IMG/VR virus record: IMGVR_UViG_3300032285_003308
Span: 1-40,515 of that record
Reading direction: 5' to 3' (one strand)
From: a virus
Length of the DNA stretch: 40,515 nt
The stretch's first letter is position 1. The number at the start of each line of letters is the position of its first letter. A program made the position numbers and the translations under genes. The notes under the pieces were generated by a model. It was given only the letters and a program-made list of their open reading frames with translations, was not told the origin of the DNA and made no database searches. This document shows, in pieces, positions 1-7,795 of the stretch.

Positions 1-1128
1 CGCACAAGGATTGAAGCCCATAACACGATAGTCTTTTCCATCTGCAGGATCTGCTAGACGACCATAGTTACGAGCAACATCAAGCCAAATAAAACCTGGC
101 TCTCCGTTATTAACAATCAGATCAGTGTACTTTTCATAGTCCATTCCAACTGTTGCAGAAATTGAGTTATTTGACATCCAGGCCCAACCTGGGTTTTCTG
201 GATCAAATGAGTTTCTATCTGGGAACACTTCTGCGTTCTTAAGATTAATAAAATCTTCGTCTCCTGCTGCACCTAAAGCAAGTGTTGCAGAACGACGAAC
301 ATTTCCTGATACCACACAAGTGCCAATAAGATTAATAATATCTGTAATAGCACGGCTATCCAGTGTTTCTCCTGCCCTACCGCCAATTACTTTGTCAATC
401 TGTGCATGTAGTTGAACAAGTGGTGCTGGACCGCTGGCGACCCCTCCAAAGCCCTTAATCGGTGCTCCTAGAGGACGGATAAGGTCATAGTTAAACTTTT
501 GAATAGGTTGATTTTGACGAAGGTAAGAGTTTAGCAAAAGACGTACCGACTCTACCCAGCCTTCACGAGTGTCTGGGATATCAAAGATCGCTGCTGGCTC
601 TGTAGGGGAATAGATTTGAAAACCTTTTTCCTGACCTACTGTATCAAAACCAACTCCAATACCAAGCATCAAAGCATCCATAACCCAAGCAAATAGTGCT
701 CCTGGATCATTTTTATCTAAATCTTTTGTAGATACCATTGCACAGTTTTGAAGTGCTGCTGAGTTTCTTTTTTCCATAGTCATTGGTGTTCCAAATGTCC
801 ACATTCCACGACCTGGTGGAGTCCATTTCAATTCAAACATTCTTTGAAATGCTTCTTGTGCTGACTTCTGAGCCTTATAATCATTCCATGGAAGGCGGTT
901 TTCCTTAGCATGGTTCTTCTGTACTGAGTACATACCCTCAATTACACGACGACAAACTTCATGCCAGCGTTCCTTAGTCCCATCCTCTTTCACACGAGAA
1001 TATGTGCGAATAAAGGTAATTTCTCCAAGAGAGTTTTCTGCTGCGTCTTTAAATCCAAATGGGTTTGGTGCAGAAGTATACTTTTCAATAAATTCTTCTG
1101 GGAGTTTAAAACTAAAAAAATCTGACAT
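1..1128 (-). CDS. nrdJ: Adenosylcobalamin-dependent ribonucleoside-triphosphate reductase (class II), N-terminal part
   Basis: Reduces ribonucleotides to deoxyribonucleotides for phage DNA synthesis using coenzyme B12. The frame is open from an ATG at 1128 to the window edge (376 codons), so the C-terminus is missing. Visible hallmarks in order are TPPGRGMW, the cysteine in QNCAMVST that belongs to the redox-active pair, GVGFD, GNVRRSATLALG and, at the edge, GFNPCA, which carries the active-site cysteine of the NPC motif. The arrangement fits the monomeric Lactobacillus-type enzyme rather than the dimeric NrdJ with ATP cone. It is transcribed leftward away from the modification genes. Identity is secure; the exact subclass is slightly less so. 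Confidence 0.93.
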   Translation of the reverse strand, partial: MSDFFSFKLPEEFIEKYTSAPNPFGFKDAAENSLGEITFIRTYSRVKEDGTKERWHEVCRRVIEGMYSVQKNHAKENRLPWNDYKAQKSAQEAFQRMFELKWTPPGRGMWTFGTPMTMEKRNSAALQNCAMVSTKDLDKNDPGALFAWVMDALMLGIGVGFDTVGQEKGFQIYSPTEPAAIFDIPDTREGWVESVRLLLNSYLRQNQPIQKFNYDLIRPLGAPIKGFGGVASGPAPLVQLHAQIDKVIGGRAGETLDSRAITDIINLIGTCVVSGNVRRSATLALGAAGDEDFINLKNAEVFPDRNSFDPENPGWAWMSNNSISATVGMDYEKYTDLIVNNGEPGFIWLDVARNYGRLADPADGKDYRVMGFNPCA

Positions 1129-1217
1129 GTGTTTCGTCCTTTCAAAAACGGAATAGAATTAATTATAGCAGAGTTTTGCAAAAGTAAAAACTCTACCTAA
1201 ATAATAACTTGAGAGTT

Positions 1218-1874
1218 TTAAGATAAAGGAATCCAGTAACCTTTATCTTGTGTTTTAAATTCAATTAATCTTTGCAATGGAACAACATCAAAAGCAATAG
1301 TCACTCTTGGCTTGTCTTCAAACCAATCATCTCGTCCATGAGGGTGTCCATTTTCACAAATAATTACTCTATTATTTATATTATGGTTTTCAAATAAAAC
1401 TTCATTGTTAATTTTATAGTATGTTATAGATGGTTCTGCGTTAACACAATAATACCCATGAAAATCTGGAGCACCTAAACCATTTAAATGATCATGTAAA
1501 AAATTTTTATTTTTAATAGGATTGACGCTATAGTGTTCAATTTTAACACTATGGTTAAACCACCCTCTAACTCTAAAGTCTTGTTCTTCATACTTAATTT
1601 CATAATAATCACAGGCTTCTTTAACACAATCTACAATTGCATTTTTTAATTTTTTAATACTTGGATGATCAAATTCAAACAAGTTATATTTTTTATTTAG
1701 TTTCATTGGTGCATCATTAAACTCGGTATATTTTTTTACTAAAAGATCTGTTAATTCATTCCACTCTGGAAGAGTATTAGTTAATATTTGTTTATGCTTG
1801 ATTTGTAAATAATCATACAATTCATTCAAATCATTATCTAATACTTTTTCAAAAAACTTATGTTCTTTTTTCAT
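1218..1874 (-). CDS. Putative 2-oxoglutarate/Fe(II) oxygenase-like protein, paralog A
   Basis: 218 residues, beginning MKKEHKFFE like its two neighbours. The C-terminal half carries LHDH, then FHGYYCVNAEPSITYY, then GHPHG and finally RVTIAFD. The order His-x-His/Asp, beta-strand, distal His and Arg followed by a strand resembles the double-stranded beta-helix of phage 2OG-Fe(II) oxygenases (PF13759-like). The likely role is oxidation of a protein side chain or small molecule; the substrate is unknown. The family call is inferred from motif order, and a non-enzymatic cupin is the main alternative. It lies 4 nt downstream of the glycosyltransferase-like gene and is probably cotranscribed with it. 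Confidence 0.6.
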   Translation of the reverse strand: MKKEHKFFEKVLDNDLNELYDYLQIKHKQILTNTLPEWNELTDLLVKKYTEFNDAPMKLNKKYNLFEFDHPSIKKLKNAIVDCVKEACDYYEIKYEEQDFRVRGWFNHSVKIEHYSVNPIKNKNFLHDHLNGLGAPDFHGYYCVNAEPSITYYKINNEVLFENHNINNRVIICENGHPHGRDDWFEDKPRVTIAFDVVPLQRLIEFKTQDKGYWIPLS

Positions 1875-1878
1875 TTTA

Positions 1879-2736
1879 TTATGAGACAGATGTTAAGTTA
1901 ACAATATATCTCTTGCCTCCAATTGTATCCAAAGATGAATGTCTATCATACTCTACATCGTTAAAATCATATGGTAGCGTATGAAGTTCTTCTAAATTAA
2001 TTTTAACATAGTTTAAAAATTTATCAACAGGAAAAGTTTTTAATTTTATCTGTGTTTTATTTAATAAAATTTTTAATACTGCATCATAGTTGTGGTTTAA
2101 AGAAAATGGAACATAACCTCTATTATTTATATCTTCACCAACATATTTGTAAAAATTGGTAGGAAGTGATTTAATTGTAACTCCATCATTTAAAAACATT
2201 AAAGAAAAATATTCATTTTGTCCATAATGCTTTAGTTCTATTGGCAAATTAATACTTGATAAATATTTAAAGTCTCCAAAAATAAATCGTCTATCTACTT
2301 GGCCTGTATCTATAATTTCAAATGTTTCTATATTTTCTCTATTAATATAAAAATTGTCACTAACTGTATTTTTATAATTACCTAAACCAGAAAATATTTC
2401 ATTTTCTTTTAAATTATTTATTAAATATGTATCCCAATTTTGTGGCAAATCTATACATTGCTGAAGCAAAAGAGCATAGTCAAAATTATTTTCTTTATGA
2501 GAATCAATACATAGTTTTGTATAGTGTAAAGGACTTAAAAACTCATCCCACCAAACAGCATTATACCTAACCTCTTTAACATCAACAAAATATTTTGCTC
2601 TTGTTAAATTATTTTGATCATCTACAAAAATATGTAAATTATTTTTACCAGAAGCATTTTTGATAAGATTTTGAATAGAGTCATATAAACTATTTTCCTT
2701 ATAAGAATGTATATGGATAAAAATATGTTTATTCAT
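1879..2736 (-). CDS. Glycosyltransferase-like protein, divergent relative of the PF11397 GlcNAc transferase
   Basis: 285 residues. The N-terminus (IFIHIHSYKENSLYDSIQNL) and the block LLLQQCIDLPQNWDTYLINNL align by eye with the enzyme encoded at 38080-39024, whose matching segments are IYVSIASYEDP and LQIDSHSFFLKGWDTNLIND. The metal-binding Asp-x-His of that family (QIDSH) is replaced here by QQCID, so activity or donor use may differ. It starts within a TAATG overlap with the oxygenase-like gene upstream, so translation is coupled. The role is inferred as glycosylation of a phage or host component; it could also be an inactive paralog. Confidence 0.55.
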   Translation of the reverse strand: MNKHIFIHIHSYKENSLYDSIQNLIKNASGKNNLHIFVDDQNNLTRAKYFVDVKEVRYNAVWWDEFLSPLHYTKLCIDSHKENNFDYALLLQQCIDLPQNWDTYLINNLKENEIFSGLGNYKNTVSDNFYINRENIETFEIIDTGQVDRRFIFGDFKYLSSINLPIELKHYGQNEYFSLMFLNDGVTIKSLPTNFYKYVGEDINNRGYVPFSLNHNYDAVLKILLNKTQIKLKTFPVDKFLNYVKINLEELHTLPYDFNDVEYDRHSSLDTIGGKRYIVNLTSVS

Positions 2737-3368
2737 TATGCAAGAGGAATCCAGTGTTGTTCTTTATCTCCACGTATTGAGTCTAGAGGCGATACATCAT
2801 AGGCTATGGTTACTCTAAACTCTTCGTTTTCCCAGTTTTGAATACCATGTGGATGTCCAGTTTCTGATAACACAGCACGGTTATTTTTGTTAATATTTGT
2901 AAACCGTTCACCATTTTCCCCACCAATTTTATAATAAGTATTTGATGGCTCAGCATTTACACAGTAATATCCATGAAAATCTGGTACGCCTCTTCCATTT
3001 AAATGATCATGAAGATAACTATCTGGTAATGGATCTGGTTTTTTATATTTATCAAAATTAAACCAACCCTGAATCATATATTTATTTGATTTAAAATTTA
3101 TACCGTAATACTCACATGCTTCTTTTGCCATATCAGAAACTGCTAAATATAAATTATAAATTTCATCATTATGAAATTGAAAAACATTATATTTAGGACC
3201 TAGATTTGTTGCTGGAGAATTATCTTTTAATTGTCCATAATCTTCAATAGATATATTAGGAATTTTTCCATCTTGAAGTTGTTGCATTTTTTCTGATAAA
3301 AAATTATTTAAAGTATTTAAATCATTTAATAAATATCTTTCAAAAAATTTATGATTAGGTTTTACCAT
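2736..3368 (-). CDS. Putative 2-oxoglutarate/Fe(II) oxygenase-like protein, paralog B
   Basis: 210 residues from the ATG at 3368, chosen because MVKPNHKFFE then lines up with the starts of both paralogs; this ATG overlaps the preceding stop (ATGGTAA). A TTG at 3380 is in frame but gives an extension the others lack. Conserved blocks are YNVFQFHN, MAKEACEYYG, LHDHLNGRGVPDFHGYYCVNAEPS, GHPHG and RVTIAYD. Closest by eye to paralog A (shared LHDHLNG). Probably part of one transcript with 1218-3985. Confidence 0.6.
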   Translation of the reverse strand: MVKPNHKFFERYLLNDLNTLNNFLSEKMQQLQDGKIPNISIEDYGQLKDNSPATNLGPKYNVFQFHNDEIYNLYLAVSDMAKEACEYYGINFKSNKYMIQGWFNFDKYKKPDPLPDSYLHDHLNGRGVPDFHGYYCVNAEPSNTYYKIGGENGERFTNINKNNRAVLSETGHPHGIQNWENEEFRVTIAYDVSPLDSIRGDKEQHWIPLA

Positions 3369-3985
3369 AGTGGTAGCCAATGCTGTTCTGGTGCACCTGC
3401 CATAACCAAAGACTTCAAAGGTACAATATCATAAGCAACTGTAATTCTTGGACCGTCCCAATCCCAATCTGCTTGAGCGTGTGGGTGACCCATTTCTGAA
3501 ACAATCATTCTTCCATCAATATTTTTATTTTCTACTTCTCTATTTGGATCATTAAAAATTCTGTAGTGTGTAGTTGATGGTTCTGCTTTTACGCAATAGT
3601 ATCCATGAAAATGAGGAGCATAAGGTCCACCATGGTCATGCCAATCTAATTTACCAGTTTTATTATGATTTATATTAAACCAACCTTGCATCATATATTG
3701 TTGTGATTTAAAATCAATTCCATAGTATTCACAGGCTTCACGCACTGTATCTCCAATAGCATGATAAAGTTTATAAATATCTGCATTTAAAAATTGAAAG
3801 ACATTATACTCTCTCCACTTTACTGTTGAAAGACTTCCAGATGCAGTCCAAAGTTCATTCTCGCCCAAAGGTTTGATCCCTGGCAAAGTTTTATTTTCAA
3901 TTCTATCATATTGGATTTGTAGATATTGTGCTAATCCAATATTATTGATGTCTAAGTTTCTTTCAAAAAACTTATGTTCTTTCAT
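3362..3985 (-). CDS. Putative 2-oxoglutarate/Fe(II) oxygenase-like protein, paralog C
   Basis: 207 residues. The start is the ATG at 3985, which has a good ribosome-binding site (AAAGGAGA) 4 nt upstream; a -10 box TATAAT sits at about 4006-4011, so this is the first gene of its own transcript. Motifs are WHDHGGP, HFHGYYCVKAEPS, GHPHAQ and RITVAYD, matching the other two copies in order and spacing. Three tandem copies within 2.8 kb indicate local duplication and divergence, perhaps for different substrates. The same caveat on catalytic family applies as for paralog A. Confidence 0.6.
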   Translation of the reverse strand: MKEHKFFERNLDINNIGLAQYLQIQYDRIENKTLPGIKPLGENELWTASGSLSTVKWREYNVFQFLNADIYKLYHAIGDTVREACEYYGIDFKSQQYMMQGWFNINHNKTGKLDWHDHGGPYAPHFHGYYCVKAEPSTTHYRIFNDPNREVENKNIDGRMIVSEMGHPHAQADWDWDGPRITVAYDIVPLKSLVMAGAPEQHWLPLW

Positions 3986-4017
3986 TTTGTCTCCTTTGTT
4001 ATAGTTATTATTATACA

Positions 4018-4755
4018 CTAAAGATAAGTCTTTTTACGCCATGCAAATTTTTTATAATATGCAAAAAGTCTAGACCTTCTATTTTCTAATTCATAATCCT
4101 TTTTTTGTATTTCTTCTGGGTCTGTAACTATTTCCATCTCCCAGTCATCTCTTTTAAATGGTACTAATTGAAATAATGGAGTGCCCCTAGGTATAGTTCC
4201 AATAAAATTCTTTTTTATAAAAATGCTTACAAAGACAGGAATACCCATAATATCAGACTCAATAATTCCAGAAGGGATAACAAATGGCAAATCATATCTA
4301 TTCATTGGGTGTGTAAGTAGTAGAGAGTATCCTGGTGGCGTTTCATAATACCAATGCATTCTAAGTCCAAAATGTATTGGGTGGCAATTTTCTGGATAAA
4401 CCATATCCATAATATACCTTTTATCCATTACTAAAAAATTTTCTCTGTCCCAAGAAATTGTTGGCTTTCCATTTGGATCAATAGATACATGAAGGTCTTC
4501 GGTAAGTCTATAAACGTACCCAGCAGTCATAGCATCTCTAAAAGGAAAACACATTTTTGTAGACACATTTGCACCATCTGTGCCCCTATCATTTACTGGA
4601 TTTAAAGTAGATACATCGTTTGTATTATAGTGTTGTGCTAAATCTTTGTACCAATCTGGAATATGTTTAATTGCTGGCTCTGGAGATAAAATATCAAAAT
4701 CTTCATAAGCCTTTAAAGATGATGGTAAAAATTTAATCTTTTTAATCAATGCCAT
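4018..4755 (-). CDS. Beta-clip (dUTPase/dCTP deaminase-like fold) protein, paralog 1
   Basis: 245 residues. The N-terminal half has KHIPDWYKDL and KMCFPFRDAMTAGY; the C-terminal half reads PGYSLLLTHP, IPSGIIESDIMG and IPRGTPLFQLVPF. The last three resemble dUTPase motifs: PG(S)S, G-[VI]-ID-[ST]-DY and IAQL. I infer a beta-clip-type domain. I recall similar phage proteins filed as DUF6065, but this is unverified. No complete catalytic set of a dUTPase is visible. It overlaps the next gene upstream by 10 bp, so the two are coupled. Function unknown. Confidence 0.5.
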   Translation of the reverse strand: MALIKKIKFLPSSLKAYEDFDILSPEPAIKHIPDWYKDLAQHYNTNDVSTLNPVNDRGTDGANVSTKMCFPFRDAMTAGYVYRLTEDLHVSIDPNGKPTISWDRENFLVMDKRYIMDMVYPENCHPIHFGLRMHWYYETPPGYSLLLTHPMNRYDLPFVIPSGIIESDIMGIPVFVSIFIKKNFIGTIPRGTPLFQLVPFKRDDWEMEIVTDPEEIQKKDYELENRRSRLFAYYKKFAWRKKTYL

Positions 4756-5465
4756 TCCTTTTTATGCCAAAAATTCTTTTTATAAAAATGAAAAAATTTA
4801 CTTCTTACCAAAACTTGTTGTATTTTTTGTTGATCTCGTGTATCTTTATGTTCTTTTATTTCACTATTCCAGGACTCTCTTTGAAATGGAATTACTTGGG
4901 CAAGAGGAGTTCCTTTTTCAATAATACCTTTAAAAGTTTTTTCTACTTTAAAAGATAAAAACCCTTCACTGATATATGTATCAGTATCAATAATTCCAGG
5001 AACAATTTCAAATGGGACAATTTCTTGATGCATAGGTTTCATAAATAAAGAACTATATCCAGGAGATGTTTTAACTGACCACATTGGATTAATTCTTAAT
5101 ACATCCTTATGATATCTATTTTCAATTGGATAAAACTCAACTTGTTCTGCCGAATGAGTTGTAAATAAATCCTTTTTCATTCCAGCCAAGGCTACAGGAA
5201 TATTATATTCAAGTTTTCCTGGATCTGTGGCATCAACATAAATATCAACTGGACAATAAATAGTATATCCTGCTGTCATAGCATCAAATACTGGCATACA
5301 TTTTTTAATTGTTGATCCAGATACACCTCTTTTTAAAAACTCATCTTTATTAACATATGCTGGTTGCTTGCGATACCATTCTGGTACATTTTTACTAGTT
5401 GGGGTAGGCAAATCTACAAAGTTTTGAGAGTTTTCACTCCAGGGATGAAATTCTATATTAGGCAT
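4746..5465 (-). CDS. Beta-clip (dUTPase/dCTP deaminase-like fold) protein, paralog 2
   Basis: 239 residues, a clear paralog of the downstream gene: KNVPEWYRKQP, KKCMPVFDAMTAGY, SPGYSSLFMKP, VPGIIDTDTY and EKGTPLAQVIPF. The GIIDTD and LAQVI pieces are the best match in the trio to dUTPase motifs 3 and 5. An AGGAAG ribosome-binding site precedes the ATG. Catalytic role unproven; context beside oxygenase and glycosyltransferase genes suggests modification or small-molecule binding. Confidence 0.5.
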   Translation of the reverse strand: MPNIEFHPWSENSQNFVDLPTPTSKNVPEWYRKQPAYVNKDEFLKRGVSGSTIKKCMPVFDAMTAGYTIYCPVDIYVDATDPGKLEYNIPVALAGMKKDLFTTHSAEQVEFYPIENRYHKDVLRINPMWSVKTSPGYSSLFMKPMHQEIVPFEIVPGIIDTDTYISEGFLSFKVEKTFKGIIEKGTPLAQVIPFQRESWNSEIKEHKDTRDQQKIQQVLVRSKFFHFYKKNFWHKKEWH

Positions 5466-5473
5466 ACTGCTTC

Positions 5474-6139
5474 CTATCTATTAACTAAACTGCCATACTC
5501 AGCAGTAAATCTATTGAACTCTTCTTGTGTCATTTTTATTTTAATATCATACATAGGAGTTCCTATCTCAATTCTACCATGTTTTTCATTTATCATATGT
5601 TCCCCATTTTTTTTGAATAAAAAATGAACAAAATTTGGTTCTAAAATATCTACATTTGTATTTATTTTATTTAAAGTTTGTTCTTTAATTACAAATGGAC
5701 AATATTCATCTGTGACTTGTAACACATTAAATTTTTTTTCAAGATCAAAGAACCAAGGTATATAAAATTTATGTGGCATAATAAAGGAATCTTTAGAAGA
5801 TAATGTTTCAAGAGATGGGTAGAATTGTCTAATATGTGGTCTATCTAAAAAATAAAACCCAACCCCAGAGTCTTTTCTTACCCAAATTTCTGCATGAGTT
5901 CTTTGTCTTAAATAAAGAAACCCGTCTTCATATTTAACAAAAGTTGGCCTTGGATATAGATTATAAGCATAATCATTGACTGGTTTTAAAATATTATTGC
6001 AAATATCTTTATTCTTTAGTATATATTGATACTCTACATATCTTCTAGAGCAGTTAGACTTATCGACTATATCTTTAAAAGACATAGCATAAGACTTAAG
6101 CCAAAAATCTGAAGGTTTAGGACTTTTATCCCCACGCAT
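5474..6139 (-). CDS. Divergent third member of the beta-clip-like family
   Basis: 221 residues. Similarity to the two neighbours is weaker but follows the same order: Trp/Tyr-rich start, YLRQRTHAEIWVRKDSGVGF, PHIRQFYP, a central strand region and C-terminal RIEIGTPMYDIKI, which corresponds to the GTPLAQ block. It begins only a few bases after the stop of the Hint-domain adhesin, so it is probably expressed with the virion genes. Function unknown. Confidence 0.45.
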   Translation of the reverse strand: MRGDKSPKPSDFWLKSYAMSFKDIVDKSNCSRRYVEYQYILKNKDICNNILKPVNDYAYNLYPRPTFVKYEDGFLYLRQRTHAEIWVRKDSGVGFYFLDRPHIRQFYPSLETLSSKDSFIMPHKFYIPWFFDLEKKFNVLQVTDEYCPFVIKEQTLNKINTNVDILEPNFVHFLFKKNGEHMINEKHGRIEIGTPMYDIKIKMTQEEFNRFTAEYGSLVNR

Positions 6140-6145
6140 TTATTA

Positions 6146-7768
6146 CTACTTATTGTGAGTAATAATGTCGCCAGCAATAATCAAGTCAACTGGCTCAGCA
6201 CTAAAGATATAAGTTGTTTTTTCGCCAGCGATGATGTCTAGGCTTTCTACAACTACTTCTTCTTGTGACCCAGTTGAAGGATTATACTTAAAGATAGAAT
6301 CTCCTGGTTCAATTTCTGCAACCATTGCAAATCTATGAGTAGATACTCCATCAACTGTTTTCTTAACAAGAATTGGATGCTCTAATGTAAACTGAGCAGA
6401 TTCATCATTATTAAAACAAACCATTTGAACTTTTGATGATTCTTCAATATCAACAATTGTTGTATCTTGATAATCAGTAAATGTTAGAGAATCTGAAGAC
6501 CATGAAAATACCTCATAATCTGGAGAAGATGGATCAATTTCAGCATATTCTATAGAAAGAACTCTATCTCCTACCTGGATATCTTTTGCTTGTTTTGCAA
6601 TAAGATTTCCTTGTGAATCTCGAAGTGTTTTCTTACCAGTTTCAGAATCTACAGACTCAGTACCTTGTCCTTGTGTAATTCTAATATATGTTTCTCCGTC
6701 AATACAACGAACGCCATACGATGTTGTAGCAAATCCATAAGGAGAGAATCCAAACACACCAAATGGTGAGAATCCAAATACTCCAAATGGCGAGAACCCA
6801 AAAACACCGAATGGGGAGAATCCAAACACACCAAATGGAGAGAATCCAAATACGCCAAATGGGGCAAACGAGAATGTTGTTGTAACTGAACCAGAATTAG
6901 AAGATATTCCTGAGTTACCATTAACATTTGTAGCATAAACATTATATGTCTGTGCTGTTCCCGCTTCTTGTGCTACAGTTGCAGAAGTTCCTGTTCCTGT
7001 ATCACCAGATTTTCCATCAGAAGATGTCCAGTGATAGTTTGTAATTGCTGAACCACCATCTGCAGGGGCTGACCAAGAAATAACATCTTGGTTTGCATTT
7101 GGAGATGATGCTGAAGGTGCTCCAGGTGTCGCTGGAACTGTTGTTGCTGTAATTGAATTTGATGCAGATGATGCAATAGATGATCCATTAGCATTACGTG
7201 CTTTAATAGTAAATGTATACGCTGTCGAAGATTGTAGACCAGTTACTGAAATTGGAGATGTTGTTCCAGTTGCAGTATATCCTCCAGGAGAAGATGTTAC
7301 TGTATAGTCAAGAATAGCAGATCCATTATCTGAAGGAGCAGTAAATGCAACATCAGCACGACCATTATTGTATGCTCGAGCAGAACCAACATCTGTTGCT
7401 GTTGGAGCAGTCATAGTCTTTGGAACTGCTGTTGCGGTGGTTGAACCTGTTGTAGATGCTTGATCAATATATGCATCATAAGGAACTACAGAGATATTAT
7501 GTGATGATCCAGTTGCTAGACCAGTAACATCTGCTGTATTTGTTCCATAAGCAACTGTTGCTTTAAGAACTCCATCAACATAGACTTTATATCCTGTAGG
7601 GGTATTTCTTACACCTGATGCTGGAGTCCAGGAAATGGTAACCTTACCATCGTTATCCGCTCTGCCCTCACTACCCTTGTCTGTTACTGAAATATTTGTA
7701 ATTTCAGAACTTGCAATAAAGTTTCCTACGGATGACGCTTTGCCACCTTTTCCCTTGCTTCTAGCCAT
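6146..7768 (-). CDS. Fibronectin-III adhesin with FGVFGFSP repeats and C-terminal Hint (intein-like) domain
   Basis: 540 residues. Residues about 20-300 are three fibronectin type III-like repeats (VTISWTPASG, VAFTAPSDNGSA, VISWSAPADGGSA), each a surface-binding beta-sandwich. About 303-345 hold five near-identical FGVFGFSP octapeptides. Residues 355-540 form a 186-residue Hint domain: N-terminal Cys in GVRCIDG, block B TLEHPI, and terminal block SAEPVDLIIAGDIITHNK with the His-Asn pair of splicing domains one residue before the end. This fits a bacterial intein-like domain able to cleave or ligate at its ends, on a virion-associated adhesin. A GGGG-containing ribosome-binding site precedes the ATG. 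The processing activity is inferred. Confidence 0.8.
   Translation of the reverse strand: MARSKGKGGKASSVGNFIASSEITNISVTDKGSEGRADNDGKVTISWTPASGVRNTPTGYKVYVDGVLKATVAYGTNTADVTGLATGSSHNISVVPYDAYIDQASTTGSTTATAVPKTMTAPTATDVGSARAYNNGRADVAFTAPSDNGSAILDYTVTSSPGGYTATGTTSPISVTGLQSSTAYTFTIKARNANGSSIASSASNSITATTVPATPGAPSASSPNANQDVISWSAPADGGSAITNYHWTSSDGKSGDTGTGTSATVAQEAGTAQTYNVYATNVNGNSGISSNSGSVTTTFSFAPFGVFGFSPFGVFGFSPFGVFGFSPFGVFGFSPFGVFGFSPYGFATTSYGVRCIDGETYIRITQGQGTESVDSETGKKTLRDSQGNLIAKQAKDIQVGDRVLSIEYAEIDPSSPDYEVFSWSSDSLTFTDYQDTTIVDIEESSKVQMVCFNNDESAQFTLEHPILVKKTVDGVSTHRFAMVAEIEPGDSIFKYNPSTGSQEEVVVESLDIIAGEKTTYIFSAEPVDLIIAGDIITHNK
6740..6870 (-). repeat. 24-bp tandem repeats encoding FGVFGFSP
   Basis: About five copies of a 24-bp unit (plus-strand core AATCCAAACACACCAAATGG) in the adhesin gene, encoding successive FGVFGFSP octapeptides just before the Hint domain. 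A shorter version of the same array recurs at about 16870-17000, again directly before a Hint domain. The units differ at synonymous positions, which points to selection on the peptide. Confidence 0.85.
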
Positions 7769-7795
7769 TGTATAACCCCTTTTCTTTTATTAAAA

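Noticed and set aside
6740-6870. CRISPR-like array
   Set aside because: 24-bp units are contiguous, without spacers, and encode a repeated octapeptide.
6649-7194. Alternative minus-strand frames over the FN3/Hint adhesin
   Set aside because: The translations are Leu/Gln-rich shadows of the repeat DNA; the adhesin frame has clear domains.
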